Below are positions 43,548-53,405 of a stretch of 64,000 bases of DNA, piece by piece. The translations under genes were made by a program, and so were the position numbers. Source of the DNA: CAYVUM01 sp964619055 (GTDB lineage Bacteria; Pseudomonadota; Alphaproteobacteria; Rhodospirillales; Defluviicoccaceae); the NCBI GenBank assembly GCA_964619055.1, contig CAZUDB010000004.1:34961-98960 (forward strand). Reading direction: 5' to 3'. The notes beneath the pieces are model-generated. The model saw nothing but the letters and a program-made list of their open reading frames with translations. It made no database searches and was not told the DNA's origin. Numbering within the stretch: position 1 is the stretch's first letter; each line of letters opens with the position of its first letter.

Positions 43548-44234
43548 ATGGCCAAGAATGATCAAGGCGACAAAAAACCCGATGCGGCGGAGGAGAGCCT
43601 CTTTCGGGAGATCGACGAGGATCTTCGCCATGAAAAGCTGGAAGTCTTCTGGAAACGCTGGGGAAGCGCTATTATTAGTGGTTGCATCGCGCTGGTTGTC
43701 GGCGTCGCCGGCTGGGAGATCTGGCAAGGCATTCGTGACGACGCGCTGCAGGAAGCCTCGGTAAAGTACGACACGGCGCTCGCTACTGCCGATCCGGGGC
43801 AGTCGGTGCCGGTTTTGGCGGAGTTAAGTGCCGACGGTCCAGGCGGTTACAGTATGTTGTCCGCTTTTCGACGAGGCGCCATCGCCGCCCAAACTGGAAA
43901 CGTGGATGCGGCCACGGCCGCTTTCGGAGAGGCCGCATCAGCCACAAATGATGAATTCTATAAAGACTTAAGCGTGCTGCTGACGGTCGTTGCGGAGATG
44001 CGGGCGGGCGCTGTGGCCGATCACGCCGCCCTCGTACAACAACTGGAGCCACTTGCGGCACCGGGCAGGCCGTGGCGCATCTCCGCCCTGGAGTTGCGGG
44101 CCTACCTCGCTCTCCAATCCGGCGACCGAACGCGGGCCGTTGAGCTGTTCCAGGAGCTCGGCTATGACGAAACGGTTCCGCAAACCGTTCGCGCCCGCGC
44201 TCAGAACTTTGCCCAGTACTTTGCCGATGGTTGA
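43548..44234 (+). CDS. YfgM-like TPR membrane protein
   Basis: A 228-aa protein. An N-terminal cytosolic ~40 residues (ESLFREIDEDLRHEKLEVFW) lead to one TM helix (SAIISGCIALVVGVAGWEIW) and a periplasmic TPR-like helical domain. YfgM is an ancillary subunit of the SecYEG translocon that works with periplasmic chaperones; the same gene precedes bamB-der in many proteobacteria, as here. Its stop overlaps bamB by 8 bp. Confidence 0.88.
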   Translation: MAKNDQGDKKPDAAEESLFREIDEDLRHEKLEVFWKRWGSAIISGCIALVVGVAGWEIWQGIRDDALQEASVKYDTALATADPGQSVPVLAELSADGPGGYSMLSAFRRGAIAAQTGNVDAATAAFGEAASATNDEFYKDLSVLLTVVAEMRAGAVADHAALVQQLEPLAAPGRPWRISALELRAYLALQSGDRTRAVELFQELGYDETVPQTVRARAQNFAQYFADG

Positions 44235-45630
44235 CACGCCCGCCCGCGCCTTTCCCGAATCGAGAAGATTGATTCAGAACCCACGCCCCCGCTTAGAGGG
44301 ACGATCGCGATGCCGCCCGGCAATTTGCGCGTTGCTTCTAATGACTGCATTACCCCTTCTTGCCGGCTGTGAAACGTGGTTTGGCGAAGCTGACGATCCA
44401 CCACTGCCAGGGGAACGGATCTCGGTCATGGTTCTGGAGACTTCTCTGGAACCAGACCCAGTCCTTGAGTTTCAGGAAATCGTTCTGCCCGCACCACAGG
44501 TCAACCCGGATTGGCCGCAGGCCAGTGGCTACGCAAATCATGCTATGCACCACTTATTCGTAGAGGCGGATTTGAAACCCGCCTGGAAAGCCGATGTGGG
44601 CGTTGCAGCTGGCGACTTCCAACCACGCCTTCCACCTCCCGTCGTTGCGAACGGCCAGGTCTTTGCCATGGATGCCGAACATGCCGTTAGCGCCCTCGAT
44701 GCGACCACCGGCAAGTTGCTGTGGCAGGCCGAGACGGCCGTTGAGGACGAGGATGATCACATTCCAGGCGGGATCGCGACGGAAGGAAACCGCGTGTTTG
44801 CGGGGACGGGATTTGCCGAGGTCGTGGCGTTGGATGCGGGCACCGGCGCCGAACTGTGGCGCCGGTCCGTCGACGCCCCCATCCATGCGCCTCCAACGGC
44901 CCGCGATGACCGCGTTTTCGTGGTCACAATCAGCAATACCCTCACGGTTTTGGACGCGACCACCGGAACGACCCAATGGACGTATGAGGGTATTCAGGAG
45001 GTGGCGTCGCTGATCGGCGGCGCTGACCCGGCCGTGGACGATAGCGTTGTCGTAGCCCCCTTCACTTCCGGCGAATTGATTGCATTCCAGGCGGAAAGCG
45101 GACGCGTTCTGTGGGGCGATTCGTTGGCTTCAGGGCGCCGAACGGACGAGCTGGCCAATCTCTCGCAGATCCGCGCGGCTCCGGTGATCGATCGCGGGCG
45201 AGTTTTGGCCGTGAGCTACGGCGGTGTCATCGCCGCAATCGACTTGCTGAGTGGACGCCGCATCTGGGATGCGGACATCGGCAGTCTGTCAAAGCCATGG
45301 GTGGCCGGCCGCTACATTTTTGTCACGACCACCGATGGCGAGTTGGTGTGCCTGAATCGCGATACGGGCGGCATCCACTGGGTCGTGGAACTGCCGGCTT
45401 ACGAGGACCCGGTCGAGCGCGAGGGGCCTATCATGTGGCAAGGCCCCGTGTTGGTGGGCGACCGTCTGATCCTGACCAGCACAAATGGTTGGGCAATGTC
45501 CGTCTCGCCCTATGATGGACGGATGCTTGGCCGGGAATTTGTGGAAGATCCCATATCCCTGGCTCCGGTGGTCGCAAACGGGACCTTGTTCTTCCTCTCC
45601 GACGAGGCTTGGTTGTTTGCCTACCGTTGA
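44227..45630 (+). CDS. bamB: Outer-membrane assembly lipoprotein BamB
   Basis: About 467 aa from ATG 44227, which overlaps the yfgM stop; the frame is open further upstream but only inside yfgM. The signal ends at lipobox LPLLAGC. The mature protein is an eight-bladed PQQ-like beta-propeller with repeats such as SALDATTGKLLWQAET, VALDAGTGAELWRRSV and VLDATTGTTQWTYEG. It scaffolds BamA in outer-membrane protein insertion. Confidence 0.93.
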   Translation: MVDTPARAFPESRRLIQNPRPRLEGRSRCRPAICALLLMTALPLLAGCETWFGEADDPPLPGERISVMVLETSLEPDPVLEFQEIVLPAPQVNPDWPQASGYANHAMHHLFVEADLKPAWKADVGVAAGDFQPRLPPPVVANGQVFAMDAEHAVSALDATTGKLLWQAETAVEDEDDHIPGGIATEGNRVFAGTGFAEVVALDAGTGAELWRRSVDAPIHAPPTARDDRVFVVTISNTLTVLDATTGTTQWTYEGIQEVASLIGGADPAVDDSVVVAPFTSGELIAFQAESGRVLWGDSLASGRRTDELANLSQIRAAPVIDRGRVLAVSYGGVIAAIDLLSGRRIWDADIGSLSKPWVAGRYIFVTTTDGELVCLNRDTGGIHWVVELPAYEDPVEREGPIMWQGPVLVGDRLILTSTNGWAMSVSPYDGRMLGREFVEDPISLAPVVANGTLFFLSDEAWLFAYR

Positions 45631-45713
45631 TCCGGCTCGCTCGGCCGTCCGCCGGGCAGCGGTATCTCCTCTTTGCCCATTCGGCTCCCACGTCCGCCTA
45701 AGGATCATCGGCC

Positions 45714-47135
45714 GTGGGTGAGCGGAAAGGTGCTCCCTACCACTCGCCAATGTCGCCGTCGCGATTCACGGTCGCCATCGTGGGCCGCCCTAACGTGGGG
45801 AAATCGACCCTCTTCAACCGGCTTGTGGGAAAACGGCTAGCCATCGTTGATGACACGCCCGGTGTTACCCGGGACCGGCGCGAAGGCGAAGGACGGCTTG
45901 GAGACCTCACCTTCCGAGTAATCGACACCGCCGGTCTCGATGACGTGCGCGGCGAGGCGCTCGAAGCCCGCATGCGCACACAGACAGAGCGCGCGATCGC
46001 TGAGGCAGATGCGGCGTTGTTGCTCATCGACGCCCGCGCCGGCGTCACGCCCCTTGACGCCCATTTCGCGGCAGAGATCCGCAAAGGCTCAGCGCCAGTG
46101 TTCATCGTGGCTAACAAGTGCGAGGGCCGGGCCGGGCTGCCGGGGCTGATGGACGCCTTTGCGCTCGGCCTGGGGGAACCGATCGCGCTCTCCGCCGAGC
46201 ACGGCGAGGGATTGGCGGAACTATATGATGTGCTGGCCCCATTGGTCGACGCCGCGACGGCGGCCACTAACGACCTCATGCCCGACACGATGAACGCCGA
46301 AACCGACGAAACCGCTTCCAAGCCCGTCCAGCTTGCCGTGGTCGGACGTCCAAATGTTGGGAAATCGACCTTGGTCAATCGCCTGCTCGGCGAGGACCGA
46401 ATGCTGACCGGGCCGGAGGCCGGCATCACTCGGGACGCAATCGCTGTCGAATGGGTTTGGCACGACCGCCCTTTCAAGCTGATCGACACGGCAGGCCTGC
46501 GCCGGAAAGCCCGGGTTGGCGCCAAGATCGAAAGCTTGTCCGCGGCCGATACCCTGCGTGCGATCCGATTTGCTCAGGTGTGCCTTTTGATGCTGGATGC
46601 CAGCGATGGTCTCGAAAAACAGGACCTTACCATTGCGCGAACGATCATCGACGAGGGCCGAGCGATCGTTCTGGTGGCCAACAAGTGGGACGTCGTCACC
46701 GATCGCTCTAAGGCCATGGCGGGCATCCTCGATCGGCTGCAAACCTCGCTCCCGCAAATCCGTGGTGTCGGCCTCGTTACCATGTCGGCGCGGCTTGGCA
46801 ATGGCGTTGATGGCCTGCTGCCGGCTGTCGTTAGCGCCTACGATACATGGAGCATCCGCATTCCGACGGCACAGCTCAATCGTTGGCTCGGCGAGATGTT
46901 GGAGCGCCATCCGCCGCCGCTGGTTCGCGGGCGCCGTCTAAAAATCCGATATGTGACGCAAGCCAAGTCGCGGCCGCCCACCTTTGTTGCGTTCGTGGGC
47001 GGCTTGGATGATCTGCCGGAGTCCTACCTCCGTTATCTTATCAGCGGTCTTCGAGATCACTTCAAGTTGAGCGGGACGCCCATTCGCCTGCTATGCCGAA
47101 GAGGACGAAATCCCTACGCATCCACATCGGAATGA
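45714..47135 (+). CDS. der: Ribosome-assembly GTPase Der (EngA)
   Basis: A 473-aa protein with two tandem GTPase domains: VAIVGRPNVGKSTLFNRLVG and VVGRPNVGKSTLVNRLLG (G1), DTPGVTRD and GITRD (G2), then a C-terminal KH-like domain with LKIRYVTQAKSRPPTFVAFVG. It is essential for 50S maturation. The GTG at 45714 has AGGA at 9 nt; the ATG at 45750 (MSPSRFTVAIVGRPN) fits the usual family N-terminus, so the start is uncertain by 12 codons. Confidence 0.96.
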   Translation: MGERKGAPYHSPMSPSRFTVAIVGRPNVGKSTLFNRLVGKRLAIVDDTPGVTRDRREGEGRLGDLTFRVIDTAGLDDVRGEALEARMRTQTERAIAEADAALLLIDARAGVTPLDAHFAAEIRKGSAPVFIVANKCEGRAGLPGLMDAFALGLGEPIALSAEHGEGLAELYDVLAPLVDAATAATNDLMPDTMNAETDETASKPVQLAVVGRPNVGKSTLVNRLLGEDRMLTGPEAGITRDAIAVEWVWHDRPFKLIDTAGLRRKARVGAKIESLSAADTLRAIRFAQVCLLMLDASDGLEKQDLTIARTIIDEGRAIVLVANKWDVVTDRSKAMAGILDRLQTSLPQIRGVGLVTMSARLGNGVDGLLPAVVSAYDTWSIRIPTAQLNRWLGEMLERHPPPLVRGRRLKIRYVTQAKSRPPTFVAFVGGLDDLPESYLRYLISGLRDHFKLSGTPIRLLCRRGRNPYASTSE

Positions 47136-47311
47136 TGATGTTGGAAGGAATGCAGGTTTGGATGATCCCGATCGCTACCGAATTTTCCGAGCCTCGACGG
47201 CCACCATCGTCAAGGGTCCGGGATCGATGGTATGTTGGCTCCGTCTGGACGGTGTAGAGTTCTGGAGCGAGACCGGCTGTAAGGAACGCCGCTCAACTGT
47301 TCCCACAAACC

Positions 47312-50194
47312 ATGCTTACCCGCCCCGACTTGGCGCACGGTCAGACCATGCATTCGATCATCGTTCGCGGCGCCCGCGAGCATAACCTAAAGAGTGTTGA
47401 CGTCACGATCCCGCGCGATCGGCTGACAGTTATTACGGGGCTTTCCGGCTCCGGCAAGTCCTCCCTGGCCTTCGACACCATCTACGCGGAAGGTCAGCGC
47501 CGCTACGTGGAGTCGCTGTCGGCGTATGCCCGACAATTTCTGGAGCTCATGCAAAAGCCGGATGTGGACTCGATCGAAGGTTTGTCGCCGGCGATTTCCA
47601 TCGAGCAGAAAACGACATCAAAGAACCCGCGTTCGACCGTGGGAACCGTCACTGAAATCTACGATTACATGCGCCTGCTGTGGGCCCGTGTCGGGGTGCC
47701 CCATTCGCCGGCTACGGGCCTGCCAATCGAAAGCCAGACGGTGAGCCAGATGGTCGACCGCATCCTGGCTATGGCCGAGGGCACGCGGCTGTTGCTGTTG
47801 GCTCCCATCGTTCGTGGCCGCAAGGGTGAATACCGCAAGGAACTGCAGGACCTGCAGAAGCGTGGCTTCCAGCGCGTTAAGGTGGATGGCGCCCTGCTCG
47901 ACATCGACGCGGTGCCGGCTTTGGATAAAAAGCGCAAGCACGACATCGCGGTCGTCGTCGACCGCCTGGTGGTCCGGGAGGGCGCGGCCCCTCGCCTCGC
48001 TGACAGCATCGAAACGGCCCTGTCGTTGTCTGACGGCTTGATCATCGCCGAAAATGCAGACACGGGCGAGGAGACGACCTTTTCGGCCAAGTTTGCGTGC
48101 CCCGTCTCCGGTTTCACCATCGACGAGATCGAGCCCCGGCTTTTTTCCTTCAACAATCCCTTCGGCGCATGCCCAGCCTGCGACGGCCTCGGCACCGAGA
48201 TGTTCTTTGATCCCGAGTTGGTAGTGCCCGATGACCGGCTTTCGCTCAACGCCGGCGCCATTGCGCCGTGGGCAAACAGCACGTCACGCTATTACCAGCA
48301 AACGCTCGAGAGCCTGTCCCGCCATTTCAAGTTCGATCTCCTGCGCCCGTTCGCCGAACTACCGGCCAAGGTCCGCGACGTGCTGCTGTTCGGCTCTGGG
48401 CCCACGGTGGTTGAGATGCGTTATGACGACGGAGTCCGTGATTACACCGTCCGAAAACCATTTGAGGGCGTCATTCCCAATCTTGAAAGGCGCTGGCGTG
48501 AGACAGAGTCGTCGTGGATTCGCGACGAGCTGTCCCGGTTCCAGACGGTTTCGAACTGCGAAACTTGCGCCGGCAAGCGGCTGAAGCCGGAGGCGCTGGC
48601 GGTCAAGATCGCCGGCCTCGACATAAGCCAAGCGACCGAGATGGCCATCGACCGGGCCGCGGCCTGGTTTGCCGAGCTCGATACCACCCTGACATCGCAG
48701 CAGCGCGAAATCGCCCGTCGCATCTTGCGGGAAATCAACGAACGCCTCGGCTTTCTCGCTAACGTCGGCCTTTCCTACCTCAACCTTTCGCGCAACTCCG
48801 GCACGCTGTCTGGCGGGGAGAGTCAGCGGATTCGGCTGGCCTCCCAGATCGGCTCCGGACTAACGGGGGTGCTCTACGTGCTCGATGAGCCGTCGATCGG
48901 CCTGCATCAACGCGACAACGAACGTCTCCTCGCTGCGCTCATGCGGCTTCGAGATTTAGGCAACACGGTCGTCGTGGTTGAGCATGACGAGGACGCGATC
49001 CGGTCTGCCGACCACCTCATCGATATGGGTCCTGGGGCGGGCACTCATGGTGGCACCGTTGTGGCCGAGGGCACGCCAGACGAGGTTATGGCCCATCCAG
49101 CCAGCATCACGGGTCAATACCTGACCGGCACACGCTTGATCGCGGTTCCGCCTACGCGGCGTTCGATTCAGGACTCCCGTATGCTCTCTGTCATTGGTGC
49201 CAGCGCCAACAATCTTGCCGATGTGACCGCCCGCTTTCCGCTCGGCACGCTGACATGCGTGACCGGTGTGTCCGGCGGCGGCAAGTCCACGCTGGTGATT
49301 GAGACACTGTACAAAGCACTAGCCCGCCGTCTCCATGGTGCTAGAGAGCACCCGGGCGCCCACGAACGGCTCGACGGCGTTGAACTCGTCGACAAGATCA
49401 TCGACATCGACCAGTCCCCAATCGGCCGCACCCCCCGGTCAAATCCTGCCACGTATACCGGCGCCTTCACCCCCATTCGCGATTGGTTCGCGGAGCTCCC
49501 GGACGCCAAAATTCGTGGTTACAAACCGGGCAGGTTCTCCTTCAACGTTAAGGGCGGGCGCTGCGAGGCGTGTCAGGGCGACGGCGTCATAAAGATCGAA
49601 ATGCACTTTTTGCCCGATGTCTATGTGCAGTGTGATACCTGCCACGGCCGGCGCTACAACCGAGAGACTCTGGAAATCCGCTTTCGGGACAAATCGATCG
49701 CCGATGTTCTGGATATGACCGTTGAGGAAGGGTGGGACTTCTTCAAGGCGGTACCCGTGATCCGTGACAAGCTGGCGACGCTTGAGCGAGTCGGTCTCGG
49801 CTACATCCATTTGGGCCAGCAAGCCACAACGCTCTCTGGCGGTGAAGCACAACGCGTCAAGCTGGCCAAGGAACTGTCACGCCGCGCCACCGGGCGCACG
49901 GTCTACATTCTCGACGAGCCGACAACGGGCCTTCACTTCGAGGATGTCCGCAAACTGCTCGAAGTCCTGCAGGCCCTGGTCGACACCGGCAACACAGTCA
50001 TCGTTATCGAACACAATATGGAAGTGATTAAAACCGCCGACTGGATCATCGACTTGGGCCCAGAAGGCGGTTCTGGGGGCGGGCGCATCGTTGCCGAAGG
50101 TCCGCCCGAAGCTGTGGCGAACGTGGCCGACAGCTACACAGGCCAGCATCTGGCGCCCCATCTTGCCAAGTCCAAGATACGGCGTCGCGCATGA
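47312..50194 (+). CDS. uvrA: Excinuclease ABC subunit A
   Basis: A 960-aa protein of normal length for this DNA-damage sensor of nucleotide excision repair. It has two ABC ATPase units, with ITGLSGSGKSSLAFDTIYAE and GVSGGGKSTLVIETL (Walker A) and signatures LSGGESQRIRLA and LSGGEAQRVKLAKEL. Zinc modules carry CPACDGLG / CETCAGKRLKPE and CEACQGDGVIKIEMHF / CDTCHGRRYN. ATG 47312 is used; ATG 47348 (MHSIIVRG) is an alternative. I looked for the alphaproteobacterial SOS box upstream and did not find one. Confidence 0.96.
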   Translation: MLTRPDLAHGQTMHSIIVRGAREHNLKSVDVTIPRDRLTVITGLSGSGKSSLAFDTIYAEGQRRYVESLSAYARQFLELMQKPDVDSIEGLSPAISIEQKTTSKNPRSTVGTVTEIYDYMRLLWARVGVPHSPATGLPIESQTVSQMVDRILAMAEGTRLLLLAPIVRGRKGEYRKELQDLQKRGFQRVKVDGALLDIDAVPALDKKRKHDIAVVVDRLVVREGAAPRLADSIETALSLSDGLIIAENADTGEETTFSAKFACPVSGFTIDEIEPRLFSFNNPFGACPACDGLGTEMFFDPELVVPDDRLSLNAGAIAPWANSTSRYYQQTLESLSRHFKFDLLRPFAELPAKVRDVLLFGSGPTVVEMRYDDGVRDYTVRKPFEGVIPNLERRWRETESSWIRDELSRFQTVSNCETCAGKRLKPEALAVKIAGLDISQATEMAIDRAAAWFAELDTTLTSQQREIARRILREINERLGFLANVGLSYLNLSRNSGTLSGGESQRIRLASQIGSGLTGVLYVLDEPSIGLHQRDNERLLAALMRLRDLGNTVVVVEHDEDAIRSADHLIDMGPGAGTHGGTVVAEGTPDEVMAHPASITGQYLTGTRLIAVPPTRRSIQDSRMLSVIGASANNLADVTARFPLGTLTCVTGVSGGGKSTLVIETLYKALARRLHGAREHPGAHERLDGVELVDKIIDIDQSPIGRTPRSNPATYTGAFTPIRDWFAELPDAKIRGYKPGRFSFNVKGGRCEACQGDGVIKIEMHFLPDVYVQCDTCHGRRYNRETLEIRFRDKSIADVLDMTVEEGWDFFKAVPVIRDKLATLERVGLGYIHLGQQATTLSGGEAQRVKLAKELSRRATGRTVYILDEPTTGLHFEDVRKLLEVLQALVDTGNTVIVIEHNMEVIKTADWIIDLGPEGGSGGGRIVAEGPPEAVANVADSYTGQHLAPHLAKSKIRRRA

Positions 50195-50397
50195 GGGTGT
50201 CGGCATAGCATGCTTCGGCGATCCGCCCCTTATCCCGCTCCCTGTCCCGGTGTTGGTTTACTTGGGCCGTTGAGGCTGCTACGTCCTGTGACGTGCGAGG
50301 TGCTTATAAAAACCTCCGCGACTGCGGGAGAAGCGAATCCTGGTCCAAATTCGTACAGCGACTGCACGCATTGCTGCTGCCATGATGGCGTGACCTC
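50195..50397. other. Intergenic region, nothing recognised
   Basis: About 200 bp between uvrA and the TRAP genes. A weak dyad GAGGT/ACCTC near 50300-50325 is not convincing as a terminator. Confidence 0.3.
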
Positions 50398-50922
50398 ATG
50401 GCGGTTGTGGCCGTTCTCGTTCGGCTGATCGACACGCTCAACGAATGGGTGGGTAAGACCGTCGCTTGGCTGACGCTCACTATGGTGATTGTGACCTTTG
50501 CAGTTGTTGTACTCCGCTACGTGTTTTCTTTCGGGCTGGTGTGGCTTCAAGAATCCTATGTCTGGATGCATGGCGCCGTATTCATGCTCGGTGCGGGTTA
50601 CACGCTGCTGCACGATGGTCACGTCCGGGTCGATATCCTTTATCGCGATGCCAGCCCACGCTTTCGCGCCTGGGTTGACCTTTCCGGCGCCCTAATTCTG
50701 CTTCTTCCGGTTCTTGTCATGATTTGGATCGTGTCGTTTCCGTATGTGGAAGCGTCGTGGCTCCGCTTGGAAGAATCGCGCGAGGCCGGAGGCCTGCCCG
50801 GCTTATTCCTACTGAAGTCGGTAATCCTCGCCTTTTGTATTCTCCTGGGCTTGCAGGGACTATCGCTGGCGGGCCGCTCTGTCCTGGTCCTGACTGGCCA
50901 TTCTGACGGCACCCGGGCTTAA
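50398..50922 (+). CDS. TRAP transporter small permease (DctQ type)
   Basis: A 174-aa protein with four TM helices. The N-terminal part IDTLNEWVGKTVAWLTLTMV, then FSFGLVWLQESYVWMHGAVF and GYTLLHDGHVRVDILYRD, is diagnostic of DctQ small subunits. It pairs with the large permease 5 bp downstream for secondary transport driven by ion gradients. ATG 50398 has no obvious ribosome site. No solute-binding (DctP) gene was found on either side. Confidence 0.9.
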   Translation: MAVVAVLVRLIDTLNEWVGKTVAWLTLTMVIVTFAVVVLRYVFSFGLVWLQESYVWMHGAVFMLGAGYTLLHDGHVRVDILYRDASPRFRAWVDLSGALILLLPVLVMIWIVSFPYVEASWLRLEESREAGGLPGLFLLKSVILAFCILLGLQGLSLAGRSVLVLTGHSDGTRA

Positions 50923-50927
50923 GGGCC

Positions 50928-52589
50928 ATGGGCGCGGAGATCCTCAGCCTGGTCATGTTCGTTGTCGTTTGCGGCGTGCTGATGCTGGGCTTTCCGGTCG
51001 CCTTCAGCCTCGCTGGCACCGCCCTGGTGTTTGCCGGCATCGGCGCTGCCTTCGATCTGTTCGATCTCCGGCTGCTGGGCGGGTTGTCGTCGCGTTACTT
51101 CGGCGTGATGATCAATGAGGTGCTCGTTGCCGTCCCGCTCTTCGTGTTCATGGGCGTGATGCTGGAGCGGGCACGCATCGCCGAACAGCTTCTAGAGACT
51201 ATGGGCCTGCTGTTCGGCCGGATGCGAGGTGGCCTCGGGCTCTCGGTCGTGTTCGTGGGCATGTTGCTCGCCGCCTCGACCGGGATCGTCGGCGCCACCG
51301 TTGTGACCATGGGTTTGTTGTCGCTGCCGACGATGCTGAAGGCTGGCTATGACCCGAAACTCGCCACGGGCGCCATCTGCGCCTCGGGCACACTTGGGCA
51401 AATCATCCCGCCGTCGATCGTGCTGGTCCTGCTCGGTGATATCCTTCAGGGCGCCTACGCCGAGGCGCAGCGGGCAACGGGTAACTGGGCCCCGGAACCG
51501 GTGTCGGTTATCGACCTGTTTGCTGGCGCCTTTCTTCCCGGCATGCTGCTGGTCGGCCTCTACATGGGCTGGATCCTGATCAAATCGCTAATTTCACCCG
51601 CCGCGTGCCCGGCGCTAGTAGCCGAAGGAGAAATGGTCGACCAGCTCGGCAAGCGCGTCTTGACCGTCCTGGTGCCGCCGGCCCTGCTTATCCTATCGGT
51701 CCTCGGCTCCATTCTCGGAGGCATTGCGACGCCCACCGAGGCCGCAGCCGTCGGTTCTGTTGGTGCCCTTCTTCTCGCCGGACGCCGTACCGCATCGGAG
51801 ATGAGTGTACAACGCGAGGTGCCCCGTCATCGGCGCCGCGGCCTTGGTACCATGCTCCTCGCGCCCTTTTCTCTAGGCCGCTGGCTCGATCGCGGCACGG
51901 ACACGCCGATCTATGCCGCCGGCCTTGCCATTATCGGCCAACTTCTGATCACATCGGCCTTTGACCTGCGGATGCAGCGCGAGACCGTACCGCTTGACGA
52001 CCAGGCCGCGTTCCTGGTCGCGGTTGGGCTTTGTTTCGCCATTCTGTGGGGCTTGCTCGTGGCGCTGTCGCGTGTCCGCGAGACCGCCGTCCTGAACAGC
52101 GTCATGCGGGCAACGCTCCAAATCAGTTGCATGGTGTTCGTGATTTTGCTCGGGGCATCAGTGTTTTCCCTGGTCTTTCGCGGCTTCGGCGGCGACGATC
52201 TGGTTGCCGAGATGTTGCAGGGGCTGCCGGGCGGTGTGTTCGGCGCCATGCTTGCGGTGATGCTTGTGATGTTCGTCCTGGGCTTCTTCTTGGACTTCAT
52301 CGAGATCATCTTCGTGGTGGTGCCGATCGTCGGACCAATACTGCTGCAGATGGATATCAGCCCGATCTGGTTCGGAGTGATGATCGCCATCAACCTGCAA
52401 ACCAGCTTCTTGACGCCACCATTCGGTTTTGCGCTGTTCTACTTGCGCGGCGTGGCGCCGGACAATGTCGGCACGCTTGACATCTATCGCGGCATCATTC
52501 CCTTTGTCGTAATTCAACTGTTTACCCTGATCGTCATCGCCGCCATGCCGGAATTGGCCACGTGGCTGCCGCAAGCTCTGTTCCGATAG
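50928..52589 (+). CDS. TRAP transporter large permease (DctM type, mannitol/chloroaromatic-like subfamily)
   Basis: A 553-aa protein, longer than typical DctM (~430 aa) because of a central insertion (~280-390, basic loop then extra helices). It shows FPVAFSLAGTALVFAGIG, ASTGIVGATVVTMGLLSLP and ASGTLGQIIPPSIVLVLLGD, and the C-terminal FLTPPFGFALFYLRGVAP. The long form resembles the mannitol/chloroaromatic TRAP subfamily. It is the second gene of the DctQM pair. Confidence 0.9.
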   Translation: MGAEILSLVMFVVVCGVLMLGFPVAFSLAGTALVFAGIGAAFDLFDLRLLGGLSSRYFGVMINEVLVAVPLFVFMGVMLERARIAEQLLETMGLLFGRMRGGLGLSVVFVGMLLAASTGIVGATVVTMGLLSLPTMLKAGYDPKLATGAICASGTLGQIIPPSIVLVLLGDILQGAYAEAQRATGNWAPEPVSVIDLFAGAFLPGMLLVGLYMGWILIKSLISPAACPALVAEGEMVDQLGKRVLTVLVPPALLILSVLGSILGGIATPTEAAAVGSVGALLLAGRRTASEMSVQREVPRHRRRGLGTMLLAPFSLGRWLDRGTDTPIYAAGLAIIGQLLITSAFDLRMQRETVPLDDQAAFLVAVGLCFAILWGLLVALSRVRETAVLNSVMRATLQISCMVFVILLGASVFSLVFRGFGGDDLVAEMLQGLPGGVFGAMLAVMLVMFVLGFFLDFIEIIFVVVPIVGPILLQMDISPIWFGVMIAINLQTSFLTPPFGFALFYLRGVAPDNVGTLDIYRGIIPFVVIQLFTLIVIAAMPELATWLPQALFR

Positions 52590-52650
52590 GGCGAGCCCCC
52601 AAACAGCAACGATGGATCCCGGCTCACGCACGCCGTGCGGACAGCAATGC

Positions 52651-53265
52651 TTAGTCCTTCTTGGGAATACCTTTGTAGGCCTGATCGCCCCACACAGCCT
52701 CGACGCGTTGGTTGCGCCCACAGTTCCACCGGTAATACCGATACCTGAGTGGGCTTTTCTTATAGTAATCCTGATGATATGCTTCTGCGGGATAGAATTC
52801 GCTTGCCGGTTCGATTGCGGTTGCGACCTCTGTATCTAGATAGGCTTCCGCAGACTTCTTTGACGCCTCCGCCAATGCACGTTCTTCGTCCGTTGTCGTG
52901 TAAATTGCCGTTGAATAGGAATGGCCCCGGTCGCAGAACTGCCCGCGCCCGTCCGTCGGATCGATGGAGCGCCAAAAGATCATGAGAAGATCCGAGTAGC
53001 TGACGACACTCGGGTCGTAGGTGATCTCCACGACCTCGCGGTGCCCGGTCCCACCCATGGTCACCTGCTCGTAAGTCGGATTCTCCAAACTGCCACCCGT
53101 GTACCCCGAGATGGTTTTCAAGACGCCCGGAACCTTGTCGAAATCCGATTCAACGCACCAAAAGCAGCCTCCAGCGAACACGGCCGTTTTCGGGTCTTCC
53201 GCATAGACGCGGTCGCCCGCCACCCCCAACAGCAGGACCATTAAGGCGGCAAAGGATGCTCTCAT
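52651..53265 (-). CDS. msrA: Peptide methionine sulfoxide reductase A, exported
   Basis: A 204-aa protein with a cleavable signal (ASFAALMVLLLGVAGDRVYA) followed by the active site AVFAGGCFWCVESDFDKVPG and YTGGSLENPTYEQV. The later IDPTDGRGQFCDRGHSYSTA and EFYPAEAYHQDYY complete MsrA. It reduces methionine-S-sulfoxide; the signal implies a periplasmic enzyme, and electrons might come from the DsbD system. No msrB is adjacent. The C-terminal Cys (NCGRNQRV) may be the resolving residue. Confidence 0.93.
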   Translation of the reverse strand: MRASFAALMVLLLGVAGDRVYAEDPKTAVFAGGCFWCVESDFDKVPGVLKTISGYTGGSLENPTYEQVTMGGTGHREVVEITYDPSVVSYSDLLMIFWRSIDPTDGRGQFCDRGHSYSTAIYTTTDEERALAEASKKSAEAYLDTEVATAIEPASEFYPAEAYHQDYYKKSPLRYRYYRWNCGRNQRVEAVWGDQAYKGIPKKD

Positions 53266-53405
53266 TACGCTGCAACTCCACTGTTATCTCAAGGAGATAT
53301 ACGTAATCGCTTCTAAGTTTGGTACCGGTCGGACAATCCATAACGCTGAAGTGTTTAAGCTGAAGTCGTCATCATCTCCGATGCTCGCGCGGGGTCATCG
53401 GGCGC
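53266..53405. other. Intergenic region upstream of msrA
   Basis: It probably contains the msrA promoter on -. It is shorter than 300 bp and no clear promoter pair was found. Confidence 0.3.

Noticed and set aside
43990..44226. Upstream in-frame extension of bamB
   Set aside because: It lies inside yfgM in another frame and lacks a signal peptide; the lipoprotein signal is placed correctly by ATG 44227.
47136..47311. Possible SOS box upstream of uvrA
   Set aside because: GTTC/GAAC words are present but without the 7-nt spacing of the alphaproteobacterial LexA site.
53291..53302. AAGGAGATATAC, identical to a common expression-vector ribosome site
   Set aside because: Short chance match in a natural promoter region; no vector sequence, start codon or tag follows.
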